Source: Spirochaetales bacterium
GTDB lineage: Bacteria; Spirochaetota; Spirochaetia; UBA9216
Length of the DNA: 64,000 nt
Assembly (NCBI GenBank): GCA_016342585.1
Contig: JAEINK010000016.1
Coordinates: 1 to 64,000, forward strand
Reading direction: 5' to 3'
The notes beneath the pieces are model-generated. The model ran no database searches, was not told the DNA's origin, and saw only the letters and a program-made list of their open reading frames with translations. This document shows positions 27,410-35,228 of the stretch, piece by piece. Numbering within the stretch: the first letter of the stretch is position 1; each line of letters begins with the position of its first letter. The position numbers were made by a program, and so were the translations under genes.

Positions 27410-27659
27410 TTATTACGCGGACAAAAACGTGGACGGACATACCGGCTCCAAGGACAACTCTTGAATTCTGGACTTCAAGAACCATGGGGTAACCCCCGCC
27501 ACCACGGATGCATTTTAAATTTACACCTGGGACAATTCCTAAATTCAGAAGCCTCTGTCTTAACATCCGGCCGCCCATTATCGAAAGCACTTTTACAACG
27601 GTACCCGGCTTTGACATGGAGAGAGTGTAGGCTTCATCTTTAACAATTTGTTGCTTCAA
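27402..27659 (-). CDS. feoA: Ferrous iron transport protein FeoA
   Basis: An 85-residue SH3-like cytoplasmic protein that supports FeoB. It shows the family core, with MGGRMLRQRLLNLGIVPGVN and the late RVVLGAGMSVHVFV strand. Its stop lies within the first codons of feoB (8-base overlap), typical of translational coupling. The upstream region toward the ORP-like operon contains a 10-bp palindrome ACTTTAAAGT at 27710-27719, a possible regulator site of unknown identity. Confidence 0.93.
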   Translation of the reverse strand: MKQQIVKDEAYTLSMSKPGTVVKVLSIMGGRMLRQRLLNLGIVPGVNLKCIRGGGGYPMVLEVQNSRVVLGAGMSVHVFVRVINE

Positions 27660-27802
27660 AGAAATCCTCCATCAGACATATAGCATGCTCATTTAATTAG
27701 TCTATCCTTACTTTAAAGTTAACTTCTATTAGATTTTAAGTCAAGTTACTGGAACAAAAAGGGGGTGTAATAACGAAAAGATTATAAATTTCCATTTTTT
27801 TA

Positions 27803-27816
27803 TGTGTATATGCACA
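27803..27816. promoter_or_regulatory. Operator copy 1 of the ORP-like operon
   Basis: TGTGTATATGCACA, one mismatch from the perfect palindrome at 27858. It sits just upstream of the -35 box. The centre-to-centre distance to copy 2 is 55 bases. Confidence 0.7.
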
Positions 27817-27823
27817 ATACTTG

Positions 27824-27852
27824 TTGACAGAAGCGCTTCCCGGATCTATGAT
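27824..27852 (+). promoter_or_regulatory. Near-consensus sigma-70 promoter of the ORP-like operon
   Basis: TTGACA (27824-27829), a 17-base spacer, and TATGAT (27847-27852). The spacer starts with the perfect palindrome GAAGCGCTTC (27830-27839). Two copies of a 14-bp operator-like sequence bracket the promoter. Confidence 0.85.
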
Positions 27853-27857
27853 ATTTA

Positions 27858-27871
27858 TGTGCATATGCACA
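27858..27871. promoter_or_regulatory. Operator copy 2 of the ORP-like operon
   Basis: A perfect 14-bp palindrome, TGTGCATATGCACA, covering the expected transcription start and ending 14 bases before the first start codon. A protein bound here would block initiation. Confidence 0.75.
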
Positions 27872-27885
27872 GATAAGGAGAAAAA

Positions 27886-28185
27886 ATGTCCCCCTGCAGA
27901 AAAAAAAGATGCTGTCGAAACCTTGAAGGACAAAGAGGATTTAAACCCATGGGTATCCCCGGCATTGGACTCCCGGTTAACTATATTGCCCTGGATGAGT
28001 TTGAAGCCATTCGTCTCTGCGATCTTGAAGGAAAGAACCAGATCCAGGCAGGAGAGGTTATGGGGGTCTCCAGAGGTACCATTCAACGCCTCCTCAAATC
28101 AGGAAGAGCGAAAATAGTAGAAGCCCTGTTAAAAGACAGGATAATAATAATAGACGATCCACAGGAGGATACGAAAAATGAGTAA
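27886..28185 (+). CDS. DUF134 helix-turn-helix protein
   Basis: The 99-residue protein belongs to DUF134, small DNA-binding proteins found next to NifX/MTH1175-type genes. It begins with a Cys/Lys-rich segment (CRKKRCCR), which may bind a metal or Fe-S cluster. A sigma-70-region-4-like helix-turn-helix at about residues 40-80 follows (LDEFEAIRLCDLEG, GEVMGVSRGTIQRLLKSGR). It is the first gene of the operon and probably controls it through the two 14-bp palindromes upstream. That link is inferred from position. The start follows AAGGAG at eight bases, and the stop overlaps the next gene by eight bases. Confidence 0.85.
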   Translation: MSPCRKKRCCRNLEGQRGFKPMGIPGIGLPVNYIALDEFEAIRLCDLEGKNQIQAGEVMGVSRGTIQRLLKSGRAKIVEALLKDRIIIIDDPQEDTKNE

Positions 28186-28558
28186 TATCGATACAAGAGC
28201 AGCCTTTCCCACAAACGACAAAGAAACGGTATCTGCACATTTCGGACACTGTAAATACTTCGCAGTATATAACATCAGTGAAGGAAAAGTCATAGAGACC
28301 GAATACCTTGATGCACCCAAGCATGCACCAGGAGTGCTTCCCAAATACCTGGCCGATCACAATGTAAATGTAATCATTGCAGGCGGGATGGGGGCCATGG
28401 CCAAGGATCTTTTTTCCCAGAATAGTATCGAGGTTATCATGGGTGCTGACGGCAGACTCGAAGATAACCTGAACACCTACCTTGGAGGAGAACTCTACTC
28501 AAAGGGTACTGTCTGCGATCATAACCACAATGACGATGATCACAATTGCGACCACTAG
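28178..28558 (+). CDS. NifX/MTH1175-type cofactor-binding protein 1
   Basis: A 126-residue protein of the dinitrogenase iron-molybdenum cofactor-binding family, which includes NifX, NafY and the Desulfovibrio orange protein. The fold is visible in SAHFGHCKYFAVYNISEG and the IIAGGMGAMAKDLF segment. A His/Asp-rich tail (HNHNDDDHNCDH) adds likely metal ligands and is unusual. Members carry or assemble Fe-S, Mo-Fe or Mo-Cu clusters. It overlaps the DUF134 gene by eight bases. No nitrogenase genes are in the window, so a nitrogenase role is unlikely. Confidence 0.88.
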   Translation: MSNIDTRAAFPTNDKETVSAHFGHCKYFAVYNISEGKVIETEYLDAPKHAPGVLPKYLADHNVNVIIAGGMGAMAKDLFSQNSIEVIMGADGRLEDNLNTYLGGELYSKGTVCDHNHNDDDHNCDH

Positions 28559-28591
28559 GTCGTTAATTACCATTGTTTTAAGGAGAAAATA

Positions 28592-28960
28592 ATGAACATA
28601 GCATTTTGCTTAAAAGAGAACAGTATTGAATCTGAACTGGACGGCAGATTCGGCAGAGCCCAGTGGTTCGGTATCATCGACAGTGAAACGGGAGAAGAGG
28701 TTTCACTCTTCGAAAACACAGCCAAAGAGGAACCATCCGGAGCAGGAAGTAAAGCCGTACAGCTTCTTCTAAGCAATGGTGCGGAGGCGATTATCGCTCC
28801 TGAGTTTGGACCAAAAGCGTTTGACGCACTGAAGAGGTTTGACCTTAAGCTTTTCAAGCAGGGTGACCACAAAACTGTATTCGCGGCCCTTAAAGCCTGG
28901 AGAAGCGGAAGCCTTGAAAGCCCGGCAGCCCCGGGAAACAGCGGATTGCACAAGGCATAA
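28592..28960 (+). CDS. NifX/MTH1175-type cofactor-binding protein 2
   Basis: A second family member, 122 residues, without the His tail. It shows the same layout, SELDGRFGRAQWFGIIDSE and SNGAEAIIAPEFGPKAFDAL, which defines the cluster-binding fold. AAGGAG precedes the ATG at good distance. With the first copy it could form a heterodimer or pass a metal cluster between proteins. It is followed six bases later by the first MinD-type ATPase. Confidence 0.88.
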   Translation: MNIAFCLKENSIESELDGRFGRAQWFGIIDSETGEEVSLFENTAKEEPSGAGSKAVQLLLSNGAEAIIAPEFGPKAFDALKRFDLKLFKQGDHKTVFAALKAWRSGSLESPAAPGNSGLHKA

Positions 28961-28966
28961 CCCCAA

Positions 28967-29818
28967 ATGGAAATAGCAGTACTAAGCGGAAAGGGGGGAA
29001 CGGGGAAAACAACCGTTTCCCTTAATCTGGCAAGAGCCGCCGAAAAGGTTGAACTCCTGGATTGTGATGTTGAAGAACCCAACAGCCACATATTCCTGAA
29101 CCCCAAAACTCCATCAGAAGAGAGAATCGGGGTAGAGTACCCGATTATCGACAAAAAAAAGTGCATTAATTGCGGGGCCTGTGGCCGATTCTGCCGATTT
29201 AATGCCTTTATTTCTTCTCCAAGCCTGACCATATCCATGCCTGAGCTCTGTCACTCATGCGGAGGATGCGAAATGGTATGCCCGGAAAAAGCAATCTCCT
29301 ATGACATAAGGGAGATAGGCTCAATCCTTAAAGGAACATCTAAAAACATCAACCTTTCCTGGGGACTTCTAGATGTAGGACAACTTTCGGGTGTAAAGAT
29401 TATTGAAAAGCTCCGGAAAGCTCCCCCGACTGCCCCCCTGCGTATTACCGATTGTCCCCCGGGAACATCCTGCTCCACCGTCGAGGCTGCAGAAGGAGCA
29501 AATTTAGCGATTATAGTAGCCGAACCCACCCCCTTTGGAATCAGTGATATGCTCATGGTAGTGGAGATGCTCCAAACACTCAAAGTACCCATGGCACTCA
29601 TCATAAACAAAGCCGGCCTGGGAGATGATAAACTCCACAAACTTTGCGAAGAGAGAAATATTCCAATTCTCGGTGAAATTCCATTTTCCAGAGAAGCGGC
29701 GGCCATCTATGCCCGGGGCGATCTGCTCTATGAGGCATCGGATGAGTTCAGAAAGACTTTCACCGATCTATACGCGGCAGTAACAGCAAAGATTCAGGAA
29801 GGCACAGTATGGCAGTAA
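28967..29818 (+). CDS. MinD-type ATPase with inserted ferredoxin domain 1
   Basis: This 283-residue P-loop ATPase has a deviant Walker A GKGGTGKTT near residue 8. In the middle it carries two 4Fe-4S motifs (CINCGACGRFC near residue 65 and CHSCGGCEMVC near 90), inserted after the Walker-B-like LLDCDVEEPNS strand. Similar proteins occur in pairs in the Desulfovibrio orange-protein locus and interact there with NifX-type Orp proteins. It probably handles or moves Fe-S/Mo clusters in an ATP-dependent way. It overlaps its partner by ten bases. Confidence 0.92.
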   Translation: MEIAVLSGKGGTGKTTVSLNLARAAEKVELLDCDVEEPNSHIFLNPKTPSEERIGVEYPIIDKKKCINCGACGRFCRFNAFISSPSLTISMPELCHSCGGCEMVCPEKAISYDIREIGSILKGTSKNINLSWGLLDVGQLSGVKIIEKLRKAPPTAPLRITDCPPGTSCSTVEAAEGANLAIIVAEPTPFGISDMLMVVEMLQTLKVPMALIINKAGLGDDKLHKLCEERNIPILGEIPFSREAAAIYARGDLLYEASDEFRKTFTDLYAAVTAKIQEGTVWQ

Positions 29819-30696
29819 ACGAAATCGTAATCATCTCCGGAAAAGGCGGGACAGGCAAAACAACCCTTACAGCCTCCATAATCCCCTTCCTTGATCAGCC
29901 GGTCCTTGCCGACTGTGATGTAGACGCACCGGATCTCCACCTCCTCCTTGCCCCGGAATTAAAAAACAGGGAAGAGTTCTTTGGTACCAATAAGGCCGAA
30001 GTTGCTCAAGGTAAATGTACAGCCTGCGGGGAATGCACTGAACATTGCCGGTTCGGGGCATTGGAACTCACAGGAGAGACCCCGGAGAAGATCCATATAA
30101 ACAGGATTAAATGTGAAGGCTGCGGCGTATGCGAATTTGTCTGCCCGACCGGGGCGATTAAACTGGCCCCGGCTTCGGTGGGAGAAATATTTGAATCGGA
30201 AACAGCTTATGGCCCCATGAGCCATGCCCGGCTTATCCCTGGCGAGGAAACCTCGGGAAAACTGGCCTCAGCCGTACGCAGCAGGGCAAAAGAGATGGCG
30301 GAAGAAGAGGGAAGAGAAACCATTATTGTGGATGGATCTCCGGGAATTGGATGCAGCGTGATTTCCTCTATAACAGGAGCAGATTTGGCAATAATCGTGA
30401 CAGAACCCTCCCTCTCCGGCCTCCATGATCTGGAAAGGGTCTACAGACTATGCCAGCGACTGAATGTTCCCGCCCGGGCGGTGGTAAACAAATGGGATCT
30501 CTCCCCCGAATTATTCGAAAAGATCGAAAAGTTCTGTGACGAAGAAAAGATTCCCCTCTCCTTAAAGATCCCCTTCAACAGGGATATCGTCCAAGCCGTT
30601 ACCCATGGGAAAATCCCCTCACTGACAGAGGAAAAATTCTATGAATCAATCGGGTTCAAAACATTTATAACAGATCTGCAAAGGACCGGAGTATAA
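29809..30696 (+). CDS. MinD-type ATPase with inserted ferredoxin domain 2
   Basis: A 295-residue paralogue of the preceding protein. It has the deviant Walker A GKGGTGKTT near residue 11, the LADCDVDAPDLHLLL strand, and two clusters, CTACGECTEHC near residue 70 and CEGCGVCEFVC near 104. The late VDGSPGIGCSV corresponds to the switch II area. Two such ATPases in tandem suggest a heterodimer. Translational overlap with the first supports equal expression. It ends the ORP-like operon, 83 bases before the GNAT-kinase fusion. Confidence 0.92.
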   Translation: MAVNEIVIISGKGGTGKTTLTASIIPFLDQPVLADCDVDAPDLHLLLAPELKNREEFFGTNKAEVAQGKCTACGECTEHCRFGALELTGETPEKIHINRIKCEGCGVCEFVCPTGAIKLAPASVGEIFESETAYGPMSHARLIPGEETSGKLASAVRSRAKEMAEEEGRETIIVDGSPGIGCSVISSITGADLAIIVTEPSLSGLHDLERVYRLCQRLNVPARAVVNKWDLSPELFEKIEKFCDEEKIPLSLKIPFNRDIVQAVTHGKIPSLTEEKFYESIGFKTFITDLQRTGV

Positions 30697-30779
30697 AAAT
30701 AGTTTGTCGATCAATTCACATTTATAATATTAAAACTTAAAATCGGTTATACTTCTCCTCAATAAGGGAGGTTTAACCG

Positions 30780-32735
30780 ATGGCAATAAAAGAACTCACA
30801 CCCCATATGGAAAAAAGGATCGGGATGAATCCATTGTTGAATATGGACACCTTTATTATCCCCTCTCCCTACATATTGGATGCTTCTATTGAGAAGGATT
30901 ATGACCATAGCCTTATCTGGGAAGAAGAGGGGGAAGTTCTGGGATACCTCCTGGTTTATGCCGATAAGATCAAGAAAAACTTCCACATCTATAAACTCGT
31001 AACAAGTCCCTTCGGCAGGGGCAGGGGTATCGGCCAGGCTTTTATCAGTCATCTTGCCAAGGAGATAGATGAAGATGCGGTGGTCTATCTCTATATATGG
31101 GAAAAACAGGCCGACACCCTGGATTTTTTCCAGACAAGAGGATTCTCCCTGGGAGAGACAATAGTATACCGGAACCTTGTCTACTACCATGTGGCCGCCG
31201 ATAAACACTCGATCCTGAAACACGCTCATAAACCAAGAAATGCGGGCTCCCTGGAGGCCAATGAGATTGGAAAAACCCGGCATGATGCCCGAAAGCTCGT
31301 GAGGCTCCTCTCTCACATGGTTGAAACCCTCTCCCCGGAAAACTGTGATAAAATCGTGGAAGATATCAATAGAGAAACAACAACCCTTATTAATATGCTC
31401 AATGTCTTCAGAGATTCCCGAAAGATTCTCCATGAAGTAAACCTTAAGCAGGTCGTCCTGAAAAGGATCATCCCCTATGTGGAGGCCTCCCCCATCCAAT
31501 GTGCCCTCCATCTTCAAATTGACACGAAACACCCGATTATCCTGGGCTACTACGAAAACATCGGCCGCGCCCTGGTAAACCTGGTATCAAACTCCCTGGA
31601 GGCCATTGAGGAGCTGGGGACCGCAGGAATCTTAAGGATCCGGATCTTCGAAGAGGATGAAGAGATCAAAATAATCATCAGGGATAATGGAAATGGAATC
31701 CCCCAGGAGATGCTTAAGTTAAACGCAGAAGGGATCCCCCTCTTTGTGGGGCAATCCACGAAAAACAGGAAGGCCGGTGAAGGGCTGGGGACCCTCCAGT
31801 TATACTCGGCTTTTGGTGCAGACAGAATAAAAGTAGCCTCAAGACCCGGAAGAGGAACAACCTGGCAGATTCGTTTTCAACCCTCCTCCCAGGAGATCGA
31901 TAAAACCTATGTCCAGATGGATAGAAGGTTTAATGAGTTCAAAGATCTATGGGAAAGTGCCACCCTTAACGGCAGCACAAGTCGTACCGATACCATAGCC
32001 TACATCTGGCAACTCCGTAAAATGGAAATATTCCTTTTCGACCTCATCCTTCTCTTCAGCACCTACCAGAATATAAGAACCATCTATAGAAGAATCCTCA
32101 CATTCATCCATGGAGAAACCACAGAGAAGCAGTTTGAAGATTATATCAACAGCCTGCGAAGCGACCATGATATGATGAAAATCTGGTTGTATGAAATAGC
32201 AAAAGCAATCAGGAAGAGGAATAAACACATTAACGAAAACATCCCCCATCTGGACAGTTACCATGGTGCCATGTTCAAAAGCTATGGGCAGGTGAAGGAG
32301 AATGTCATCATCTTCACCCTGGATCCTGAGACGGGAAACTTTTTCGCAACCGACAGGAAACTGGCAGAACACATGGATTTCGTGGCCTATCTTAAGAAAG
32401 ATAAGGAGAACCTCTTAAGGGGAGAGTTCACCGGGGATATGAACAATGATGAAAAACCCATCTACTTTGGCGTCTGGAGTGTAGAATCTGATGAAGATCT
32501 GATTGGAAAGCTCAAACTGATCAGGGAGGGTGCCCGGAAACTGATAGAGATGGGGATTCACAGCAAGAAGAGACTTGCTTTCTATCAGACAACGTATATC
32601 AGGCATTCAAGGGATATCGATACCTACTCCACAACCGACTTTGGTACCTTCGCTGAGACTACAGACGAAGGATTGAAAAAATACACACGGCAGGCTGATG
32701 AGGAGATGTTTGACTTCATAGTCCCTGTGGATTGA
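30780..32735 (+). CDS. GNAT-domain / histidine-kinase-like fusion protein
   Basis: A 651-residue protein with an odd layout. Residues about 10-140 are a GNAT acetyltransferase domain with the GRGRGIGQAF acetyl-CoA loop near 80. Residues about 165-240 form a helical dimerisation segment with an HDAR motif that looks like a variant H-box. Residues about 245-370 are an HATPase domain with N-box LVNLVSNSLEAI, G1 box DNGNGIP and G2 box GEGLGTLQL. The last 270 residues are a helical and mixed region with no family I can name. No transmembrane helix or signal is present. GGGAGG precedes the start. It may be cotranscribed with the ORP-like operon. Its signal and target are unknown. Confidence 0.7.
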   Translation: MAIKELTPHMEKRIGMNPLLNMDTFIIPSPYILDASIEKDYDHSLIWEEEGEVLGYLLVYADKIKKNFHIYKLVTSPFGRGRGIGQAFISHLAKEIDEDAVVYLYIWEKQADTLDFFQTRGFSLGETIVYRNLVYYHVAADKHSILKHAHKPRNAGSLEANEIGKTRHDARKLVRLLSHMVETLSPENCDKIVEDINRETTTLINMLNVFRDSRKILHEVNLKQVVLKRIIPYVEASPIQCALHLQIDTKHPIILGYYENIGRALVNLVSNSLEAIEELGTAGILRIRIFEEDEEIKIIIRDNGNGIPQEMLKLNAEGIPLFVGQSTKNRKAGEGLGTLQLYSAFGADRIKVASRPGRGTTWQIRFQPSSQEIDKTYVQMDRRFNEFKDLWESATLNGSTSRTDTIAYIWQLRKMEIFLFDLILLFSTYQNIRTIYRRILTFIHGETTEKQFEDYINSLRSDHDMMKIWLYEIAKAIRKRNKHINENIPHLDSYHGAMFKSYGQVKENVIIFTLDPETGNFFATDRKLAEHMDFVAYLKKDKENLLRGEFTGDMNNDEKPIYFGVWSVESDEDLIGKLKLIREGARKLIEMGIHSKKRLAFYQTTYIRHSRDIDTYSTTDFGTFAETTDEGLKKYTRQADEEMFDFIVPVD

Positions 32736-32784
32736 AAATTTAAACAGAACAGCAAGCAAAACATGTCAATTTTAATTTCGCGAC

Positions 32785-32813
32785 TTGACCGGTCAGTCGG
32801 CATGGGTTATTAT
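32785..32813 (+). promoter_or_regulatory. Promoter of the ilv leader
   Basis: TTGACC (32785-32790), a 17-base spacer, TATTAT (32808-32813). The palindrome TGACCGGTCA (32786-32795) overlaps the -35 box. The start site would fall at about 32820, immediately before the leader peptide ATG at 32821. Confidence 0.75.
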
Positions 32814-32820
32814 CTCAAAT

Positions 32821-32925
32821 ATGAGTAGTTTCAGGGATTCCATCCGGAAATCCGAACTTACATTCAATAATCTTCTCCTCGTCGTCGTGGTACTGGTAGT
32901 GGTCTCATTTTTCGGCGGGAGTTAA
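32821..32925 (+). CDS. ilvL: Leader peptide of the ilvBN attenuator, 34 residues
   Basis: This short frame is absent from normal ORF lists because it encodes only 34 residues. The run NLLLVVVVLVVVSFF (from residue 17) holds four Leu and seven Val codons in a row, the hallmark of branched-chain attenuators. Its ATG lies at the predicted transcription start, so it would be translated as a leaderless or nearly leaderless message; no Shine-Dalgarno is seen. A terminator lies 20 bases after its stop. Stalling on Leu or Val codons would control that terminator and so ilvBN. Confidence 0.85.
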   Translation: MSSFRDSIRKSELTFNNLLLVVVVLVVVSFFGGS

Positions 32926-32974
32926 GATGAAACAGTATATCATCAAGCCCGCCTTAATCAGGCGGGCTTTTTTT
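32914..32974 (+). terminator. ilvBN transcription attenuator
   Basis: The terminator stem is AAGCCCGCC (32945-32953) with GGCGGGCTT (32961-32969), loop TTAATCA, followed by a run of seven T. The last codons of the leader peptide carry GGCGGG (32914-32919), which can pair with CCCGCC (32948-32953) to form the antiterminator. A ribosome at the leader stop covers GGCGGG and favours termination; a ribosome stalled on the Leu/Val run leaves it free. Confidence 0.88.
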
Positions 32975-33006
32975 ATATCTTTAGAGATAAAAACCAGGAG
33001 GAAAAG

Positions 33007-34662
33007 ATGAAAAAAGGAAATATCCAGGGAGCAAAGGCCGTAATCGAAGCCCTGGAAGCTCAGGGTGTTGAATATATTTTCGGTTATCCCGGCGGGGCAA
33101 CCCTGCCGATCTATGATGCCCTTGCCCATTCAAAGATTACTCACATCCTTGCCCGTCATGAGCAGGGTGCCGCCCACATGGCCGATGGATACGCCAGGGC
33201 AACAGGTAAGGTCGGCGTATGTATGGCCACAAGCGGTCCGGGAGCCACCAACCTGGTAACAGGAATCGCCACCGCTTTCATGGACTCTTCCCCCATCATA
33301 GCCATAACCGGCCAGGTGCCCCAGTCCATGATCGGAAATGATGCTTTCCAGGAGGTGGACATCACCGGAATCACCCTGCCCATAACCAAACACAACTATC
33401 TGATTCAGGACCCCGAAGAAATTCTACCGGTTTTTGATCAGGCTTTCTATATCGCCAGTTCAGGAAGGAAGGGCCCCGTCCTGATCGATATCCCTAAAAA
33501 TGTCCTCACAGCAGAATTCCACCGCAACAGCAATGCAAAACTTTCTCTGGAAGGATACAACCCCACGACAAAGGGACACCCCGGCCAGATTAAGAAGGCG
33601 GTAAAACAGCTCGAACAGGCAGAACGCCCAGTGATCATCGCCGGAGGCGGAGCCAAGGGGATCCACGCCCTTGTGGAATTGAGTGAAAAATGCCAGATAC
33701 CCCTGGTCACATCCCTCATGGGAAAAAGCTCTTTTCCGGATCGCCACCCTCACCACATGGGGCTCTACGGATATCATGGGCGGGTCGCGGCCAATACTGC
33801 TATCACAAAAGCAGATGTCATCCTGTCCATCGGGACGCGTTTTACCGATCGCTCTACAGGCCCTCTTGGCAGCTTTGCTGCAGACGCCAGGATAATCCAT
33901 ATTGATATAGACCCCGCTGAAATCAGCAAGAATGTTCCTTCATTCATGCCTATCGTAGGGGATGCCGGCCAAATCATCGAAACGATACTTGGACAAATCA
34001 AAGGTCTGAAACATGAAGAGTGGATGAAATTCTGTCAAAAACTTAAAGATGAAAATCCCCTCTCCGAGGGAAAGGGTGATTTTTCAATCCCCAGGGTACT
34101 GAACTATCTTCAGACACGTTTAGGCAAATCGCCTGTCACAACCGATGTCGGCCGCCATCAAATATTTGCCGCTCACCACCTGGCCACAGATCAGGATGTC
34201 CCCTTCATCACCTCAGGAGGATTGGGTACCATGGGATTTGGCCTCCCCGCAGCCCTAGGGACAGCCTTCGGATTAAAAGGGGAAAGGGTTGTCTGTATTT
34301 CAGGTGACGGTTCTTTCCTCATGAACTGCCAGGAGATGGTCACAGCCTCGGAACATAAACTCCCTATCACTGTCCTTGTTATGAACGACACCCAGTTGGG
34401 AATGATCCGTCAGCTTCAGGATGCCTTCTACGGCAAGAGATACGAAGCCTGTACCTTCAGTCAGATTGCCGACTACCCGGCCATGGCAAGGAGTATGGGT
34501 GCTGAAGGGGGAAGCGCTGAAAACCTTGAAGAACTGAAAACTCAGCTTGATAAGGCGGATAAGGCCGAAGGGACCTATATCATCGATTGTATTATCTCCA
34601 TGGGAGAGAATACCTACCCCATGGTAACAGGATCTGATTTAACATCCTTCATGGATGAGTAA
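33007..34662 (+). CDS. ilvB: Acetolactate synthase large subunit
   Basis: The 551-residue ThDP and FAD enzyme makes acetolactate or acetohydroxybutyrate, the first common step of valine, leucine and isoleucine synthesis. The catalytic Glu52 is in ILARHEQGAAHMADGYAR, and the ThDP-binding motif reads GDGSFLMNCQEM through MNDTQLG. Length matches the family. AGGAGG precedes the ATG. It is under control of the Leu/Val attenuator and lies 26 bases before ilvN. The cofactor-bearing catalytic chain is complete. Confidence 0.97.
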   Translation: MKKGNIQGAKAVIEALEAQGVEYIFGYPGGATLPIYDALAHSKITHILARHEQGAAHMADGYARATGKVGVCMATSGPGATNLVTGIATAFMDSSPIIAITGQVPQSMIGNDAFQEVDITGITLPITKHNYLIQDPEEILPVFDQAFYIASSGRKGPVLIDIPKNVLTAEFHRNSNAKLSLEGYNPTTKGHPGQIKKAVKQLEQAERPVIIAGGGAKGIHALVELSEKCQIPLVTSLMGKSSFPDRHPHHMGLYGYHGRVAANTAITKADVILSIGTRFTDRSTGPLGSFAADARIIHIDIDPAEISKNVPSFMPIVGDAGQIIETILGQIKGLKHEEWMKFCQKLKDENPLSEGKGDFSIPRVLNYLQTRLGKSPVTTDVGRHQIFAAHHLATDQDVPFITSGGLGTMGFGLPAALGTAFGLKGERVVCISGDGSFLMNCQEMVTASEHKLPITVLVMNDTQLGMIRQLQDAFYGKRYEACTFSQIADYPAMARSMGAEGGSAENLEELKTQLDKADKAEGTYIIDCIISMGENTYPMVTGSDLTSFMDE

Positions 34663-34688
34663 ATCATTGAGAGCTTAAGGAGAAAATA

Positions 34689-35168
34689 ATGAAACATACA
34701 ATATCGATTTTATGCGATGACACACCTGGCGTTATGACCAGGATATCCGGACTCTTCTCCAGAAGAGGATTTAACATCGAAAGCCTCACGGTCGGTCACA
34801 CTGAAAAAAAAGGAAAGAGCCGTTTCACCATAGTCGTTCAGGGAAATGATCAGATCCTGGAGCAGGTCCGCAAACAGCTGCAGAAGATCGTTCATGTGAT
34901 AAAGGTCTGGGATATAAAAAAAGAAGATGCGGTAGAGCGGGAGCATGCCCTCATCAAACTTAAGGTTAATGCTGATCAAAGAGCCGAAGTTCTGCAGATA
35001 GTAACGGCCCTCCAGGCAAGGATCATTGATTCCTATCAGGATGGATGGATTCTGGAAGTAACAGGGGAGACCACAGCCGTGGACAACGCCTTCAATCTTC
35101 TATCTCCCTACCAGATAATAGAATCCATAAGAACAGGGAAAATAGCATTAGAGAGATACACAAAGTAA
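34689..35168 (+). CDS. ilvN: Acetolactate synthase regulatory subunit
   Basis: A 159-residue ACT-domain protein that activates IlvB and gives valine feedback inhibition. The N-terminal ACT domain reads ISILCDDTPGVMTRISGLFSRRGFNIESL, a textbook match; residues 80-159 form the second domain ending in KIALERYTK. AAGGAG precedes the ATG. It is the last gene of the attenuated operon. The length is typical of long IlvN/IlvH forms. Confidence 0.96.
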   Translation: MKHTISILCDDTPGVMTRISGLFSRRGFNIESLTVGHTEKKGKSRFTIVVQGNDQILEQVRKQLQKIVHVIKVWDIKKEDAVEREHALIKLKVNADQRAEVLQIVTALQARIIDSYQDGWILEVTGETTAVDNAFNLLSPYQIIESIRTGKIALERYTK

Positions 35169-35228
35169 AAATAAAAGCAGGAATAATAATCAGAGGATTG
35201 ATTCAAATCCGGTACGAGCTGTCTGCCC

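Noticed and set aside
27661-27735. Possible Fur or DtxR box before feoA
   Set aside because: Only a short palindrome (ACTTTAAAGT) and AT-rich half matches are seen; none reaches a recognisable 19-base consensus.
28178-30696. Nitrogenase cofactor role for the NifX-type genes
   Set aside because: No nifHDK or nifB is present, and the paired MinD-ferredoxin ATPases with DUF134 point to the orange-protein type of locus.
35195-35220. T-arm-like sequence (GATTCAAATCC) suggesting a tRNA
   Set aside because: No acceptor stem, D-arm or anticodon arm can be formed around it.
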